Below the pieces are notes generated by a model. The model saw only the letters and a list, made by a program, of their open reading frames with translations. It had not been told where the DNA came from and did not search any database. Positions 21,960 through 33,386 of a DNA stretch of 64,000 nucleotides are shown here, one piece after another (position 1 is the stretch's first letter; the number at the start of each line of letters is the position of its first letter). Source of the DNA: Ochromonas danica (lineage: Eukaryota; Sar; Chrysophyceae; Chromulinales; Chromulinaceae); contig VKHL01000021.1 in NCBI GenBank assembly GCA_015146655.1, positions 208,934-272,933 of the forward strand. The letters are read 5' to 3'. The position numbers were made by a program, and so were the translations under genes.

Positions 21960-22698
21960 AAGATTCTAGTGAATTGTGGTATTAATTCAAAGTTTGATAG
22001 AAGAGAGTGGGTTCTCTTGATTAGGTCTAATGATCAGATAGATTGATCTAATATATATATATGGATCTATCTGAGATTATAGGGAGGCTGGGAAAGAAGA
22101 AAATTATGGAGATCAATGATCGTTATGATACTGGAGAAGGGAAAAGGAAATCAATGATCATCCACCAGAAATGAAAAATAAATCACCACAAGGATCTCAA
22201 GAGCAACACAACGGAGATTGACTTTATTTTAACACAATAAGAGGAAGTCCTTTTCACTCACTTCTAAAAAGAACACCCAGTTGTCACACTCACACTCTCT
22301 TGCTTCTTTTGGTTCTTCTTGGTCCAATTCAATGAGGAGAGGGCAGTACGGTGCGAGTCTGTCTGTTTGTTCTGCATTCATTCCTGCCGTCTGCCCCGCG
22401 TAACGCTGTCTGCGTGGCCCAAATTGAAGGTGAACTTGCTGTTCAATGGCACTGGCTGCCGCGTGGGCGGATCTGCGCTTCTACTTGGCATAAATGAATC
22501 CAATCATCAATGCACTCTCTCTGAAGAAGTTGACTGTTGAGGAATCCAAAATTGCCACAGGACCACAAATAAAATGGATCTGCTGAATACAGCATCAGAA
22601 CAATGCAAAGAATTTTTGTGGTTGTCATGATTATTGCGAACAAAAGTACAAAAAGAAATTTGGATAAGGTGTTGGATTTAATTTCAATTAACCTAAAA
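21960..22698. other. Intergenic between LOV/PAS and PhoD-like genes
   Basis: A 740-bp region holding the LOV/PAS gene promoter (with a short TA repeat at about 22051-22062) and the 3' flank of the PhoD-like gene. Short open frames show no recognisable protein. Confidence 0.4.
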
Positions 22699-25470
22699 TT
22701 ATACCATGTGAATACTAGAACCAAGACTTTCATCATCACCATTGGTCGCAAAAGAGGCTATTGCAAAGTTTATCACAGCTATTCTTTTCTTTTCCTCCAC
22801 AGCAGCATTTATGTCGACTGAGAAGATCTCAACGTAGAGAGTATTGTTGGCCAAAATCTGCATCTCGCAGGTAGTTAGACAATCGCCTTTATTATCATCC
22901 TGGCTTAAATAACTGGTGGTACCAACAAGACCAGGCGAATATTTCCACCAGCCATGACTTCCGCCATCGCTCAACTCAGTATTGGTCCCTAGACTCAACT
23001 CTGTACAAAAGCCCATCATGGTGGAACTATTCGACAGACTAGAGCTCACAAGAGTAGGTGCAATGGATCCTGCGTTCAGAGAATCAAATGTAGTCACAAA
23101 ACATGGCGCAGATATCTCGTCGACTTTACTGTATAGCACTTCATACTGCAGAGGTGCGGATTGGATGTTTGCATTTGACGAAGGTTTTGATCCGCTGTTC
23201 GGTCTGCTGTTCGAGCCACTATTCTTTGAACTTGCAGTGCTGCCCGTTGTGCTGCCATTTGTAGTAGCTTTTGCCCCATTGCTTTCAACGCGTGGAACAG
23301 CTGCAGCAGGGTCGCTGACGGTTGGGTCAGCGCTTTTCACAGGTTTAAATGTGCGAGAAATGAAACTAGTAACGCCCGAAGTTATAAGAATCACACCCGA
23401 GGAAACATAGACAGATTTTTGCTCACAGCCTTCTGGGGCGACCAACAACTCGACAGGGGCCAGTTCGATAGGCGTTGGCATTAATAGATTGCTCTCCGTG
23501 ATTAGCCATTTCTCATATTCGGCAAGAACATGTTGCAGACTATATTTCGATCGGCCATAAACCTCATCGACGTCATCATAGAGATTGCTAGCACTTGCGG
23601 CAGCAGCTCGACTGGTAGCTTCTTCCTCATTGGCTTGGCCACCGCTCGTATCAGTAGTACCTTGTTCAGCACTTTCCTCAGCGTTGGACACAGGAATTGA
23701 TGAAGCCTTTGCTTCCTCAGCAACAGATTTACCTTCCTTAGATGACTCGTAATCAGCCACGCTATCCAAGGGAATGATCGCATCATCGAATGCAGAAATG
23801 CCAAAGCATTTTCCACAGGCAATAATCTTCCAAGTCGCCACACTATGTTTCAAAATATGATGGAGCCAATCTGCTTGTTCCTTGCCTAGATAGTCACTCC
23901 CCAAAGAAGATTGTTTACCAATAGTGCGTCGTATGTCAAGAAAGATCAACTGTACGTCAGGGTTCAGATAACGAGTGCGATAAAGCATTCTACACGAAGT
24001 TGGAGTGAGAACATCTGTTTCTGCCTGCGCAGCATCAGACTTGGCTTTGTTAGGTGGAGCAGCTGCTTCTTGGGCAAGAAAAGACAATGCAGGAAAGGCT
24101 TTCATAATAGCAGTTTGTTGTAGGGAAATAGGTGGTCGCTTAAGCTCGGGAGGAGGGGGGATGTGAACATTAGCCTTTGCTGCAGCAGCTGTAGAGCCTT
24201 TCGCTTTCCCTTTGCCTGGTTCTTCTATCCCATACTTTTTGTTATAGCGCTTCAATTCATGACGATATTGTTTTTGTGCGACTTCTTCAAGGCGTAAAGC
24301 ATTGCCACTATGTGCATGACTATCCCTCCAAGCAAGCATGAGCGAATTGTAGCGTAAACCTTCAAAACTATTGGCCAGGCGAGAGAAGAAGTTGATCAGC
24401 TGAGAGATATAGCGATTAAGGTCTTCGTGATATTCAACATGAAAGAGCACATCACCCAGAATGCAGGCGTAACCTGGGGCCCTTATTGTGCCCGCTACCA
24501 GACGACGAGGATCTCTTTTACCATCTTGATCTGGATTCCCCAACGAATGATCTGACAGCGCAAACCCGCTAGGAAATTGACCAAAGAAGCTTAGCATAAA
24601 CTGTACATCAAGAGAACGCATGCTCTCCATGGAAAGTGCATAGGCGTTCTGTAAATCGAGGAAAGAATCTGTGGGAAGTGTCCAGGTCTCACACATAAAT
24701 GCATTCTTCCAACGATCTGCAATTTGTTGACTTTCCTCGTCAAAATCAGACAAGGTAACGATATTTGGTACTTTAACTGTCGCAATAGAAGCTTGAAGGC
24801 CTTGCTCTTCAAAAGAAATCGCAAAGCAACGCACAAAATACAGTGTGTTTGGAGAGAGTCGTCCGACTTCAGTATGTAGCAATAAGTTCTTTCCCCTTTC
24901 CCCATCATTGAGATCACCAACGACATTACTTCGTATAGTACGTATCACATGACGAAACTCTCTGTCCGTGGCGAGTTGTACGTAGACAGTGGCAGGTTTG
25001 AGAGGTTGGGCAGTGATGATAAGCTTCGTGCCAGTGACAGCATGTGTCAATGGACCCCATTGAATACCTGCACTCAACTGACCAATACGCTCCACAAGCA
25101 GCTTTTGTGTCAATAACTGCTTCATAGCATGTTTTGCACGGAAGGAAAGTCTAGCCTGAGCATTCACTTTGCCCTGTCGTCGACTTTCCACACTACGTGG
25201 ATGAGCCCACGAGATATAATCACTTAGAAACTTGAAAGGATCAAAACCATAATCAAAAATGAAAGGTGGTTCCTGATCATCGCAGTCTGGTCCTCCATAG
25301 ACTTTGAGGAAGTCTTCCTCTGTGATTAGAGGAGTGGGATCTGCTTTTCGTCCATAAGGAAAATCAAGAAAATTATTCTCTCGAGCATGCTTACAAAGCT
25401 CTTCTATTCCTTTTCTTATAATCCGATGAAGCTCATTCACTTCTTCTTGATATCCACTTTCATCAGCCAT
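22699..25470 (-). CDS. PhoD-like phosphatase domain protein
   Basis: Intronless, 923 aa, no signal peptide. The order is an N-terminal helical region (1-110), a fibronectin-like/PhoD N-terminal beta domain (about 140-235; for example KPATVYVQLATDREF and LSPNTLYFVRCFAIS), then a PhoD-type metallophosphatase region. The latter includes ACILGDVLFHVEYHEDL, DVQLIFLDIRRTIG and YLGKEQADWLHHILKHSVATWKIIACG, which matches the PhoD LGxEQ-x-WL-x-TWKV block. Two inserts of low complexity (Lys/Ala-rich near 430-475, and Ser/Asn/Gly-rich near 740-790) break the domain. A full set of metal-binding residues is not obvious, so enzymatic activity is uncertain. Divergent from the SAS-6-like gene. Confidence 0.65.
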   Translation of the reverse strand: MADESGYQEEVNELHRIIRKGIEELCKHARENNFLDFPYGRKADPTPLITEEDFLKVYGGPDCDDQEPPFIFDYGFDPFKFLSDYISWAHPRSVESRRQGKVNAQARLSFRAKHAMKQLLTQKLLVERIGQLSAGIQWGPLTHAVTGTKLIITAQPLKPATVYVQLATDREFRHVIRTIRSNVVGDLNDGERGKNLLLHTEVGRLSPNTLYFVRCFAISFEEQGLQASIATVKVPNIVTLSDFDEESQQIADRWKNAFMCETWTLPTDSFLDLQNAYALSMESMRSLDVQFMLSFFGQFPSGFALSDHSLGNPDQDGKRDPRRLVAGTIRAPGYACILGDVLFHVEYHEDLNRYISQLINFFSRLANSFEGLRYNSLMLAWRDSHAHSGNALRLEEVAQKQYRHELKRYNKKYGIEEPGKGKAKGSTAAAAKANVHIPPPPELKRPPISLQQTAIMKAFPALSFLAQEAAAPPNKAKSDAAQAETDVLTPTSCRMLYRTRYLNPDVQLIFLDIRRTIGKQSSLGSDYLGKEQADWLHHILKHSVATWKIIACGKCFGISAFDDAIIPLDSVADYESSKEGKSVAEEAKASSIPVSNAEESAEQGTTDTSGGQANEEEATSRAAAASASNLYDDVDEVYGRSKYSLQHVLAEYEKWLITESNLLMPTPIELAPVELLVAPEGCEQKSVYVSSGVILITSGVTSFISRTFKPVKSADPTVSDPAAAVPRVESNGAKATTNGSTTGSTASSKNSGSNSRPNSGSKPSSNANIQSAPLQYEVLYSKVDEISAPCFVTTFDSLNAGSIAPTLVSSSLSNSSTMMGFCTELSLGTNTELSDGGSHGWWKYSPGLVGTTSYLSQDDNKGDCLTTCEMQILANNTLYVEIFSVDINAAVEEKKRIAVINFAIASFATNGDDESLGSSIHMV

Positions 25471-25610
25471 GATTTAAATAACTTGACACAGTCTCATCAG
25501 TCAGTCCATCATCCTTGTAACCGCCGGTATCTCAACAAACCCGCTTATCCAATAAACGTCAACCCGCTTGTCCCGGTTCCGGGATCCCTCTGAACGTTAT
25601 AAGACTTGAC

Positions 25611-25625
25611 TTGGCGCGGGTTTCC
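25611..25625 (+). promoter_or_regulatory. GGCGCGGG motif in divergent promoter
   Basis: TTGGCGCGGGTTTCC lies between the PhoD-like start (25470, minus) and the SAS-6-like start (25703, plus). It is a looser member of the recurring G-rich promoter motif family and also resembles an E2F-type site. Confidence 0.25.
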
Positions 25626-25702
25626 ATGAGAAACATTTTTGGAGTCAAACGCTCTTGAATCGTGCAAGGTTTGAACTAGGGTAATCATTCTTTAACTATT
25701 CC

Positions 25703-26579
25703 ATGTCATTGAGTCAAATGAGCAATCTAACAATCTCTGTATCTGAGGACAGGATAATGATGAGTGAGCAGGGTGATCATTCGCCCACGATGGACTACGG
25801 AGGCATTGACGGTAAGATATAGACTACTTCTTCTTTCTCCTGGTAATGTTATTTACTTTTCATTTGATTGCAGAACTTGACCCGAGTCTTGCCAATGGAT
25901 TTCGTGTGATCTATGATCGAGAGGTGAGTTCAATCAAAGATCCACTGCCTGGTGACACGAACACTAACACGATGGTCCCTATCAGGTGCCTGTTGAGGTA
26001 CGCACTCAACAAGGTGATGAACGCGCAAAGCAAGGCACGCTGGAGCTGATCAAAGTCAAGATTCTGCTCCTCGGCCCTGAAGACACCCCCTCAGCTGTGC
26101 GAGTGGAGGCATCCAGTGAAGCTGATCTCTTCTTCCATTACACGCATATCACGGATGAGAAGGGATTTATAAAGATTCAGGAGCAACAGAAATTAGTGGT
26201 GGACTTTGTGGACTATGCTGGTGTGCTCATCCGCATGCTCAACGCCTGCATCAAGGAGCCACACATTCACCTTGCGATCTTCACCATGTACAATGAGAAT
26301 GATGCACGGCTAGACTTCATCCAAAATATGGAGTATAAGTTCGTGGAGTTGATGTACTGTGGTTTCAATCGCTCACCTGACGAGATTGTTCAACATCATA
26401 TCACTTATCGTTACAACGCCATGAAACAGAAGCTGTCGGTGGTTCAAGGTCGATTGCAGGAGATTACAAACCTAGTTAAGATCAAGAATCCATCGCTATT
26501 ACTGCAGCTCCAAAAAACAAATAATATTTCATCAAATGCCTCCGTAGGAGGGCAAAGCACAGGCTATGGTAGACGATAA
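25703..26579 (+). CDS. SAS-6-like protein (SAS6L)
   Basis: Exons 25703-25811, 25874-25923 and 25986-26579 join in phases 1 and 0 to encode 250 aa. An alternative start is the ATG pair at about 25757. The body is the SAS-6 N-terminal head domain, recognisable by DEKGFIKIQEQQKLVVDFVDY, AGVLIRMLNAC and LAIFTMYNENDARLDFIQNM. It ends with a short Gln/Asn-rich tail and lacks the long coiled coil of true SAS-6. This matches the SAS6L family, found at basal bodies and, in apicomplexans, at the conoid. It implies the organism builds flagella. The first exon is short and Met/Ser-rich. Divergent from the PhoD-like gene. Confidence 0.75.
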
Positions 26580-26616
26580 GTCGTCACAGACGGCTTCCAC
26601 TCCTCTCCAACTCCTC

Positions 26617-26674
26617 TCCCAATCCTCTCGTCCACTGTCCTCCCCCCCCCTTCCCAATCCTCTCGTCCACTGTT
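26617..26674 (+). repeat. Short tandem repeat, 20-bp unit twice
   Basis: The string CCAATCCTCTCGTCCACTGT occurs twice about 37 bp apart, separated by a C-run, in the 3' flank of the SAS-6-like gene. The whole flank is CT-rich. Confidence 0.7.
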
Positions 26675-26766
26675 CTTCTCTCCCCCCTTCTCCCCTCTCT
26701 CTTCAGTATACATAATGCTACTTCGCTATAGCTCTGTCGTGGATATAGTTTGATGTGTTGCTATGG

Positions 26767-27511
26767 CTAATAGTGTAATAACTTCTTCTTCACCTCTTCT
26801 TTTGCTTGTTGTAACTTCTGCAGTTGTGCTTGAAGCTCAGTAAAAGTGAGATCATCTGCAAAGGTGGCACATGCTTGATGATTATTAATCTCCCAGTAGT
26901 ACGTCAGGTTCTCCTCATACGTCATAAGGTAGTTTTCCTTGCAACTGTTATAGAAGTCTTGCAGGATATCATGACTAACTTTTAGTGGACCAAGAGATCT
27001 CTCACATTGATTCTTCTATTGCACAACAACAATCAGACGGGAGAAGATGGTGTTGGAGAGGTCTGTCTCACCATGCTTCGTGCAGCAGATGTTAGCTTTT
27101 CGATCTCCTCGGAGTTCTTCAGGCTAACAAAAATACTGTCACAATTATTGACAACTCCCAATATGATGAAAGAAAGGTACTCACTATATTTCTCTCATTT
27201 CTTCGATTTCTTGGCTTTCAATATCAATAGTAGAGCAAACTTCGGCTTGATTGAAGATGATAGTGGAGTCAGAACAGTCTAGTATTACAGTAAGAGATGT
27301 AATAAAGTACTATACCTAGTTTTCTTTGCATCTCTGCAGCTGCTAGATTACTCTGTGTGAGATCATCGATTTGATCTTGTTGTCCATTAAAAGAAGCAAG
27401 GATTTGGTCTTTCTCATGAATCTGTTGCTGGAGATGTTGGATCTTATATAATTTATCTTCACAAAGATGATGAAGTTTCTCTAAGGTTGATTGTACTCGT
27501 CGATCATCCAT
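26767..27511 (-). CDS. Coiled-coil hypothetical protein, four exons
   Basis: Exons 27316-27511, 27185-27278, 27072-27123 and 26767-27015 keep frame through phases 1, 0 (after two bases) and 0, giving 196 aa. It starts MDDRRVQSTLEKLHHLCEDK and continues as heptad-like helix (IQHLQQQIHEKDQIL, SQEIEEMREIYLKN). It ends in another helix (FTELQAQLQKLQQAKEE) and KKKLLHY. Introns are 37-61 bp, with good GT/AG borders. No family recognised. It is head-to-head with syntaxin-5 and tail-to-tail with the SAS-6-like gene, so a cytoskeletal role is possible but is only a guess. Confidence 0.6.
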
Positions 27512-27657
27512 TTCCTTCCAAACAATTCGTTTTTGATGTGGGGAGGGACTGATGAGGAGGAGGGTGGGAGAATAAACTCGTTTTTACTATAACCGCGTTT
27601 TTCTCTATTACAGTGATGAAAATCGATTGATTAGACTGGAAGACAATAGACTGAGAG

Positions 27658-29076
27658 ATGGATCGAACGTCAGAGTTTAGTAGTATTGTGGATATTTACC
27701 TACAAGATCCACAACAAGAAGGAAAGCAGGAACAACGACTTCGACCGAAAGCACGCAACACATCTTTCCTTCTGGATGCTGTCACCTTGTATGAACATCT
27801 CAAACACAACGATGATCTCGTGCAAGACATCAGCAAATTGTAAGAGACTGTTCATCTTCTTCTCTCTTGTAGATGCTATCGATCATGTGCTTGCTCTTAC
27901 TTGATTCATGTCCCTCCCTTATAGAGCATCGAAGAAAGAGTTCTCAAATGATCCTGGGAAAGGTATGCAGGAACTTTCTCAAGTCTTCCAGTCAAGATTG
28001 ACTTGGATACAAGATAGTATCAAGAAATTGAAAGAAGCATCAGAAATACAAGCTGAGGTGGGTCTCTCTATCTGTCTTTTCTCTCACACACAGTCGTCAC
28101 TTCTTCCTCTGATTGTCAACCTGTTGGTCCAACAGACTCTTCATCTTCAACAACATAAGAGATACATAGCACAGTGGTTAACCAAGTCAATGGCAGCACA
28201 GATCAATGCATTCAAATTGGCTCTTAAAGAGCATGGCAAACATGTCGCGGAACGAAATAAACGAGTGATGCAGTATGGAGGAAGTGAATATGCTTCGTCA
28301 GATAGTAAAAGTTTCGCTATGGCCACTCCTGTTAACAAGAATCCACTAGCAGAAAATGCTCAAAAATATGCCATGTTTGGTGGCCGACTTGCAAGAGATT
28401 CGTCACCGTTGGTGCGAGTTGACAATGGTAATAGCCATGCAGGCAATAGGAAAAGCGGTGGTGGTAGCAGTACTCTGTCTAATGACCAGGGTAGTAATCC
28501 TAAAGATGCTGGTGTAGGCTTCCTTTCTTCTACTGGTCTCCATCAGCGAGCTGCTACTACTCAAGGGAAAGTTGGGAATCGTGCTCAAGTAAACCTTAGG
28601 TAAGTAAGACAGTGTGGTGTCACGAACTATAATGATAGCTCACGGCCTCCATTCTTTTAGGAACAAATACGATAGTGTAAATAGCAACTCTGATGGCGAT
28701 CTTCAGCAGCAGCAACAACAGCAACAGCAGCGTTATGTGCGAAAAGATGATTTCAGGTTGCGAGCAGCCGAGAAAGTGGAATCTTCCATCCGTCAGGTAA
28801 TGCACAAAGTTCTCTGTTTTGTGGTCATATTATTGTGCTAAACTGATTATGTTTCAGATGGGAGAGCTATTTAGTCAAATGGCAAGCTTGGTTGCAGAGC
28901 AGGGAGAGACTATTTCCAGGATAGAAGACGATGTGGAGGAAGGATTGATAAACACTAAAGAGGCGCATGATAGCATCCAACAAGTCTATGAAATCACCAA
29001 AGGCAATCGTTCGATGATCATCAAGATATTCTTAATATTGCTCTTTCTTATTTTTCTCTTTTTAGTGTGGACATGA
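27658..29076 (+). CDS. STX5: Syntaxin-5, Qa-SNARE
   Basis: Exons 27658-27839, 27925-28057, 28136-28599, 28661-28796 and 28858-29076 encode 377 aa. It starts MDRTSEFSSIV (RTxEF is the Sed5/syntaxin-5 hallmark) and then has the Habc helices (to about 180). A Ser/Asn/Gly-rich linker contains a nine-residue Gln run. The Qa-SNARE motif follows, with VAEQGETISRIEDDVEEGL, where the Gln of EQGE is the zero-layer residue. A C-terminal membrane anchor (IIKIFLILLFLIFLFLVW) completes it. Role: fusion of ER-to-Golgi and intra-Golgi vesicles. The second intron (28058-28135) is 78 bp, a multiple of three with no stop, so its retention would simply add 26 residues. Confidence 0.9.
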
Positions 29077-29186
29077 TGATGATTTAATAGTTGATAATGT
29101 CAAAGTAGTTGACTGTAACATATTTAATGTTTAGCTGCTGTGTCTCATGGCAATAATCCCTTCTCATAACAAAGAAGTAGAGGCTC

Positions 29187-30028
29187 TTAGACAGAGGAAG
29201 AATCCGTAAATCCGGCACTTTCCGATGAAGTAGAGGATAGGTTAATTGGTATGGTGATATTCTTGCTCGTGACGACTTTATCCAAAATATCGATCCTATC
29301 CTGTGCGAGCAGCAGAAGACGTAAGGAATCATTGTATTTCTTCTCCAATTCATCGTAGTCCATGCATTTATTCGCGTAATCTAACTAAGTCATCCATAAC
29401 ACTCAACCTCGTAAAAAAACCGATGACATGTAATCATCTAATGCTGTACTAACCTTTGTCTTCACTAACTGCTCCAAAATATGCTCATTGTCACCTTTTA
29501 GTTTCCAAACCTGTCTTTGACACATTTCCACTGCACGTATAGCTTCTCGACAACGTAACATCTCTTCACATCGTTGAGTCTCACAAGCTTCATAAAGTCT
29601 ACGAAATTGTTCACAGTCTGCCATGAACTTGTCCTTCTCTTCAGATGACAACCGATGAGCTTCTTTCTCTACTTCCGCAGTTCGCCAAGCTTCTGATAAC
29701 ATCTTTGCTATGCTAATATCTGCTTTGTGACTTGCTACAGAGACTACCTCTCTTGCCAGCTTTTCTTGTCGAAGCTGATCCTGAAGGATTTCCACTTCAC
29801 GTCTGAGGCTTTCTACTTCAGCATTGCAGTCTGTTGACTTGGTGTGTTCTTCAGAATCCTCTGAGCTGATTGCAAGAGAAGACTATATAACACAAAGGCA
29901 GAGCACATAAGGTGGAAGAGGTTGAGTGGACAAAGAGTGAAGAGTGTTCCTACATTAGGAGAAGCTTCTTCCGAAATACCTAAAGCTGGCACGAAAAGAG
30001 GATCCAGTTTTTCCTCAGCATCCGCCAT
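29187..30028 (-). CDS. Coiled-coil hypothetical protein, three exons
   Basis: Exons 29954-30028, 29454-29882 and 29187-29384, all phase 0, encode 233 aa. It begins MADAEEKLDPLFVPALG. The middle (residues ~50-190) is a long charged helix, for example EVESLRREVEILQDQLRQ and AEVEKEAHRLSSEEKDKF, with five Cys near CETQRCEEMLRCREA. The tail is Ser-rich. Start and splice borders are clean. No family recognised. It is convergent with syntaxin-5; the two stop codons are about 110 bp apart. Confidence 0.6.
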
Positions 30029-30306
30029 TTTGTTCGAATAAGGTCAATATGAAAGTATAGTTGCAGATTGGTGCGAGATGTTCTCTTCTTATGACCAATG
30101 CAGTTGAATTTGACCACAACTTCTTTCAATCACACCCTTTGAACTTCTCCTCTCTCACTGTACTCTTGAGGTCAAACGTTCTCTTTCGATCTGTCACTAT
30201 AGATGAAGAAGATTGTCTTTGAAGATGAGCACAATAGAGAGTCATCTAATGACTATGTCATACGATGACGGAGCTAGTGAAGGGACGAACTGTTGTGTGT
30301 GTGTAT

Positions 30307-30339
<33 letters not shown>

Positions 30340-30433
30340 AGTGTGTGTGTGTGTGTGTGCAGAGGGATTAGTCTACCAGAAGCGTTTTTATAAACAAAAC
30401 CTTGTAAATTACAATGACTAGACTAGATAATGA
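30029..30433. repeat. Intergenic with GT microsatellite
   Basis: Between the coiled-coil gene start (30028) and the kelch gene end (30434). It holds a long, slightly interrupted GT dinucleotide run at about 30293-30359. Nothing else stands out. Confidence 0.8.
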
Positions 30434-33099
30434 TTAAAGGTGTTGAATACCGTATAGGGCGAGTAATTGATAGGCTTCAGTATTTAATATCTTCAATTTC
30501 TTTTCTCGATCCAGTGCTTGATCTAGTAAACTTTGCAACTTCTCTATCTTTGCGTCTTTCTCAAGAGCTTCAGTCTCGCTCTTGGATCGAAAAGACTCTA
30601 ATTCTAAGCCCAAGTCCTTTATTCGAATCTCGGCTGCCAATAACTTCTCCCTCTCTTCTTTCACAAGCATGTCAGCAAGTGCTCGTTCTTTACGTATCTA
30701 CATGAAAACAAGTTTTCAGACAAACTTTTGTGAGCATGGATATGAATGGTGAAATACCTTCATGATGAGTTGAGAAGGATCTTCCCCTTCATCGTCTCCA
30801 CCCTCAGCATAATTTTGTTGGTTTGACGCACTGCTAAGATGTTGAAGGAGCTTCATCTTGTTGGCCTTGGTTGAGACTTCAGATGTACTTGTATTGGGCA
30901 GAAAAGGTTCCGAAGCAGAGCTCCGCATTGTGGATTGGCCCGTGTACTTCGCACTGTTCACCGCCACTATATAAGGGGTAGATCTGGCATTACCTAAATC
31001 GGAAGTAGAGAAGGGCACTTTAGTCAGTGTGTGGGCTGGTATTTCATCATCGTCGTCATCTTCTCTCGTAGAATAAGTTTGCTTGAGCTGTTCTTTCAAT
31101 CTCAAAGCCATCGTATCATCAAACTGGCCAAGTCCAGCTTCCCTCCATTGTAAATCTAATACCCAAGCATCCCCCACCGCTTTGCTAATGTTGACGCCCC
31201 CAAAGATGATTATGCTTCCTGTGGTTTCTGGATTGTGATTATTGTCGGAATAAAAGGCAGATAGGTCTAAATAGAAATCTTCTTCATCAGCCACATCATG
31301 TGCACTGTTGATGAAAGAGACTAATCCTGTTGTCATCGAGTTCGTTCGTTTTAATTGACTGACATTTTTCCCAGCACTATTATTCCGCTGTAAAGACGTG
31401 CTTTCGAAGGGCAATTCGTGGAAAGGTGACCAATTAGGGACAAAGTTAGCTGAATGAAAACAACGAGAAGAAGGAAATTGTGATGCAGTCAATACTCTGC
31501 GCCATTCATGTGACGCCAGATCAAATGCAAAGAGTTGATGATAGCCATGGCCTCCTATATCACTGGGATGGGAACTACCTCCAAATATCATTACTTCATA
31601 ATCCTCACTTCCTCTAATATTGAAGCTATCGTCAGCAGGTGACTTGCTTAGGACTGGTTTACGTACTGGAAAAGCAACGTGCCCAAATACTCCCATAAAG
31701 GGTCCCTCCCCACCACGAAGTTGATTTAAAGTCGTTGCACTCTGAACATTATTTTCTTGTAACTCCTTTATTTGAATCCATGTCAGTGACCCCAAGTTTA
31801 AAATATGAACATCATTTAGTGAGACGCTAGGATCTTTGCCGATTCCACCTATCATGACCAATAACTCTTCTCGCTCTGTAGAGACAATGCTTGTTGTATG
31901 TCGATATCTTCCACAAGGGGGAGGCCCTCGGCATTGTACGCTTCTCCAAACAGCTGGGCGTAGTGTCTCTTCCATTATGACAACAGATGCAGTTGCCGCG
32001 TCAGAAAGAGATTTGAATGATTTCGTGCGCTTTCGGGTTACCATTTCCTGAACATACTTCGATACTTGTTCTGTCTCACAAACTAAAATAGAATTACTAA
32101 CAATAGCAGATTCAAGCGAATATCCTCCCGTGACGAGAAGAGATCGCTTGCCATAAACTCGGCAGACATTGATCGTGTGTCCTTTACGAGGCAGCGGTGC
32201 TAATTGACATTGAACTTTAACCCAAGTCAAAGTGCTGCAATCCAACGCATATAAATCATCCAAACAGTGAATAGGAGGCGCTCCGTAAGACTGATCGTTT
32301 TTCTGGTTTCCACCGGATAATGTTGCGTTATTTTGTGCTGTCTGGTTCATGAATCCAGGCACTGATTAGGAAGTAGAGGACACAAGGAAAATCAGCACTC
32401 ACCTGAACATGTCCAGAGCCGAAAAACGAAGGTTGAATGGTATCGCCTGGACAAATGCCCTCTAATGGCTGACTGCTGCGATATTTTGGTTTGGACTTGA
32501 TCTTGTCATTAACAGAGGATGCAGAAGTGGACACGCTGCTATCTTCAAAAGAAGCAGTCCGCAAAGGTTCTTTTGAAACTTTATCTAAAGGTCCTTCACC
32601 TCCGTGAATGATCATCAGCTCATCATATGCACAAGCTGCATGAAAACAACGAGGAGGTGGCAGATCGCCTTTGCATGGCAAATTGCTCCAAGAGTTGTTG
32701 ACAACATCGAGGTAAACCGACGAATTTACTCTCTATAGAGCATATCAAGCACTCAGTATCACTCAGTCAATGTCCAGTAATAAAGGTGTACTGCTACCTG
32801 TCCAGCTTCCACACCTCCGAAGACGACAGCACCATATCCCACAGTGATGGATGTATGTCCCTGTTCATAAAATAGCATGAAAATCAGCAGGTAGGATAGT
32901 GTTAAGTAGTTCATAGAAGAACAATAAGTTCACAGCACATCGTGAGATGGAACAGCATTTGACTCACAATTCGTGCTGATGGTTGAAATCCTGGTGTTTC
33001 TAGCTTTCTCCAGACAAGAAGTCTCTCATTCTCTTCATTTTCATCATGAAGTAAGTCACCAGTTTGATGACTAGATAGAAGAGTAAACTCTGTCTGCAT
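30434..33099 (-). CDS. Kelch-repeat protein with C-terminal coiled coil
   Basis: Exons 32968-33099, 32798-32860, 32403-32732, 30758-32341 and 30434-30697, all phase 0, encode 790 aa. Kelch beta-propeller blades run from about residue 40 to 500. Signs are the paired Gly strands (VVFGGVE, MIIHGGEG, LLVTGGYS, VMIGGIGK, VMIFGGSS, IIIFGGVN), each followed by a Tyr/Trp spacing typical of kelch, and PRCFHAACAY-type turns. The C-terminal exons form a Lys/Glu coiled coil (REKLLAAEIRIKDLGLELE). Such proteins usually scaffold other proteins; the partner is unknown. A string of Ser/Asn low complexity lies between blades. Divergent from the histidine kinase gene. Confidence 0.75.
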
Positions 33100-33386
33100 T
33101 GATTATTGATACAAACACTCCTCCTATTCAAACCAAACAACAAACAACATTCGACCGTTTTCTCCTCCAAGCCAAGTCTGGACTTTTGGCAAACTAGCGG
33201 TTCTACAGCACTCTGTCACCAGAGGTTCCACTATTGTTGTGTTGCGTGTGAATGGCTCGTCAGTGGCCCAACGTCATCGTCATCGCCACTCTGTCGCACT
33301 CCGCCAAGTCAGCTCCCAACACATTACATTGACATTGATGAATAATATAGTCTAGTCTAGTCTAGTATATTATAAACTATGAAAGA

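Noticed and set aside
30293-30359. Long GT run as a possible regulatory or Z-DNA element
   Set aside because: Ordinary dinucleotide microsatellite; similar shorter runs are scattered through the window (11529, 39594).
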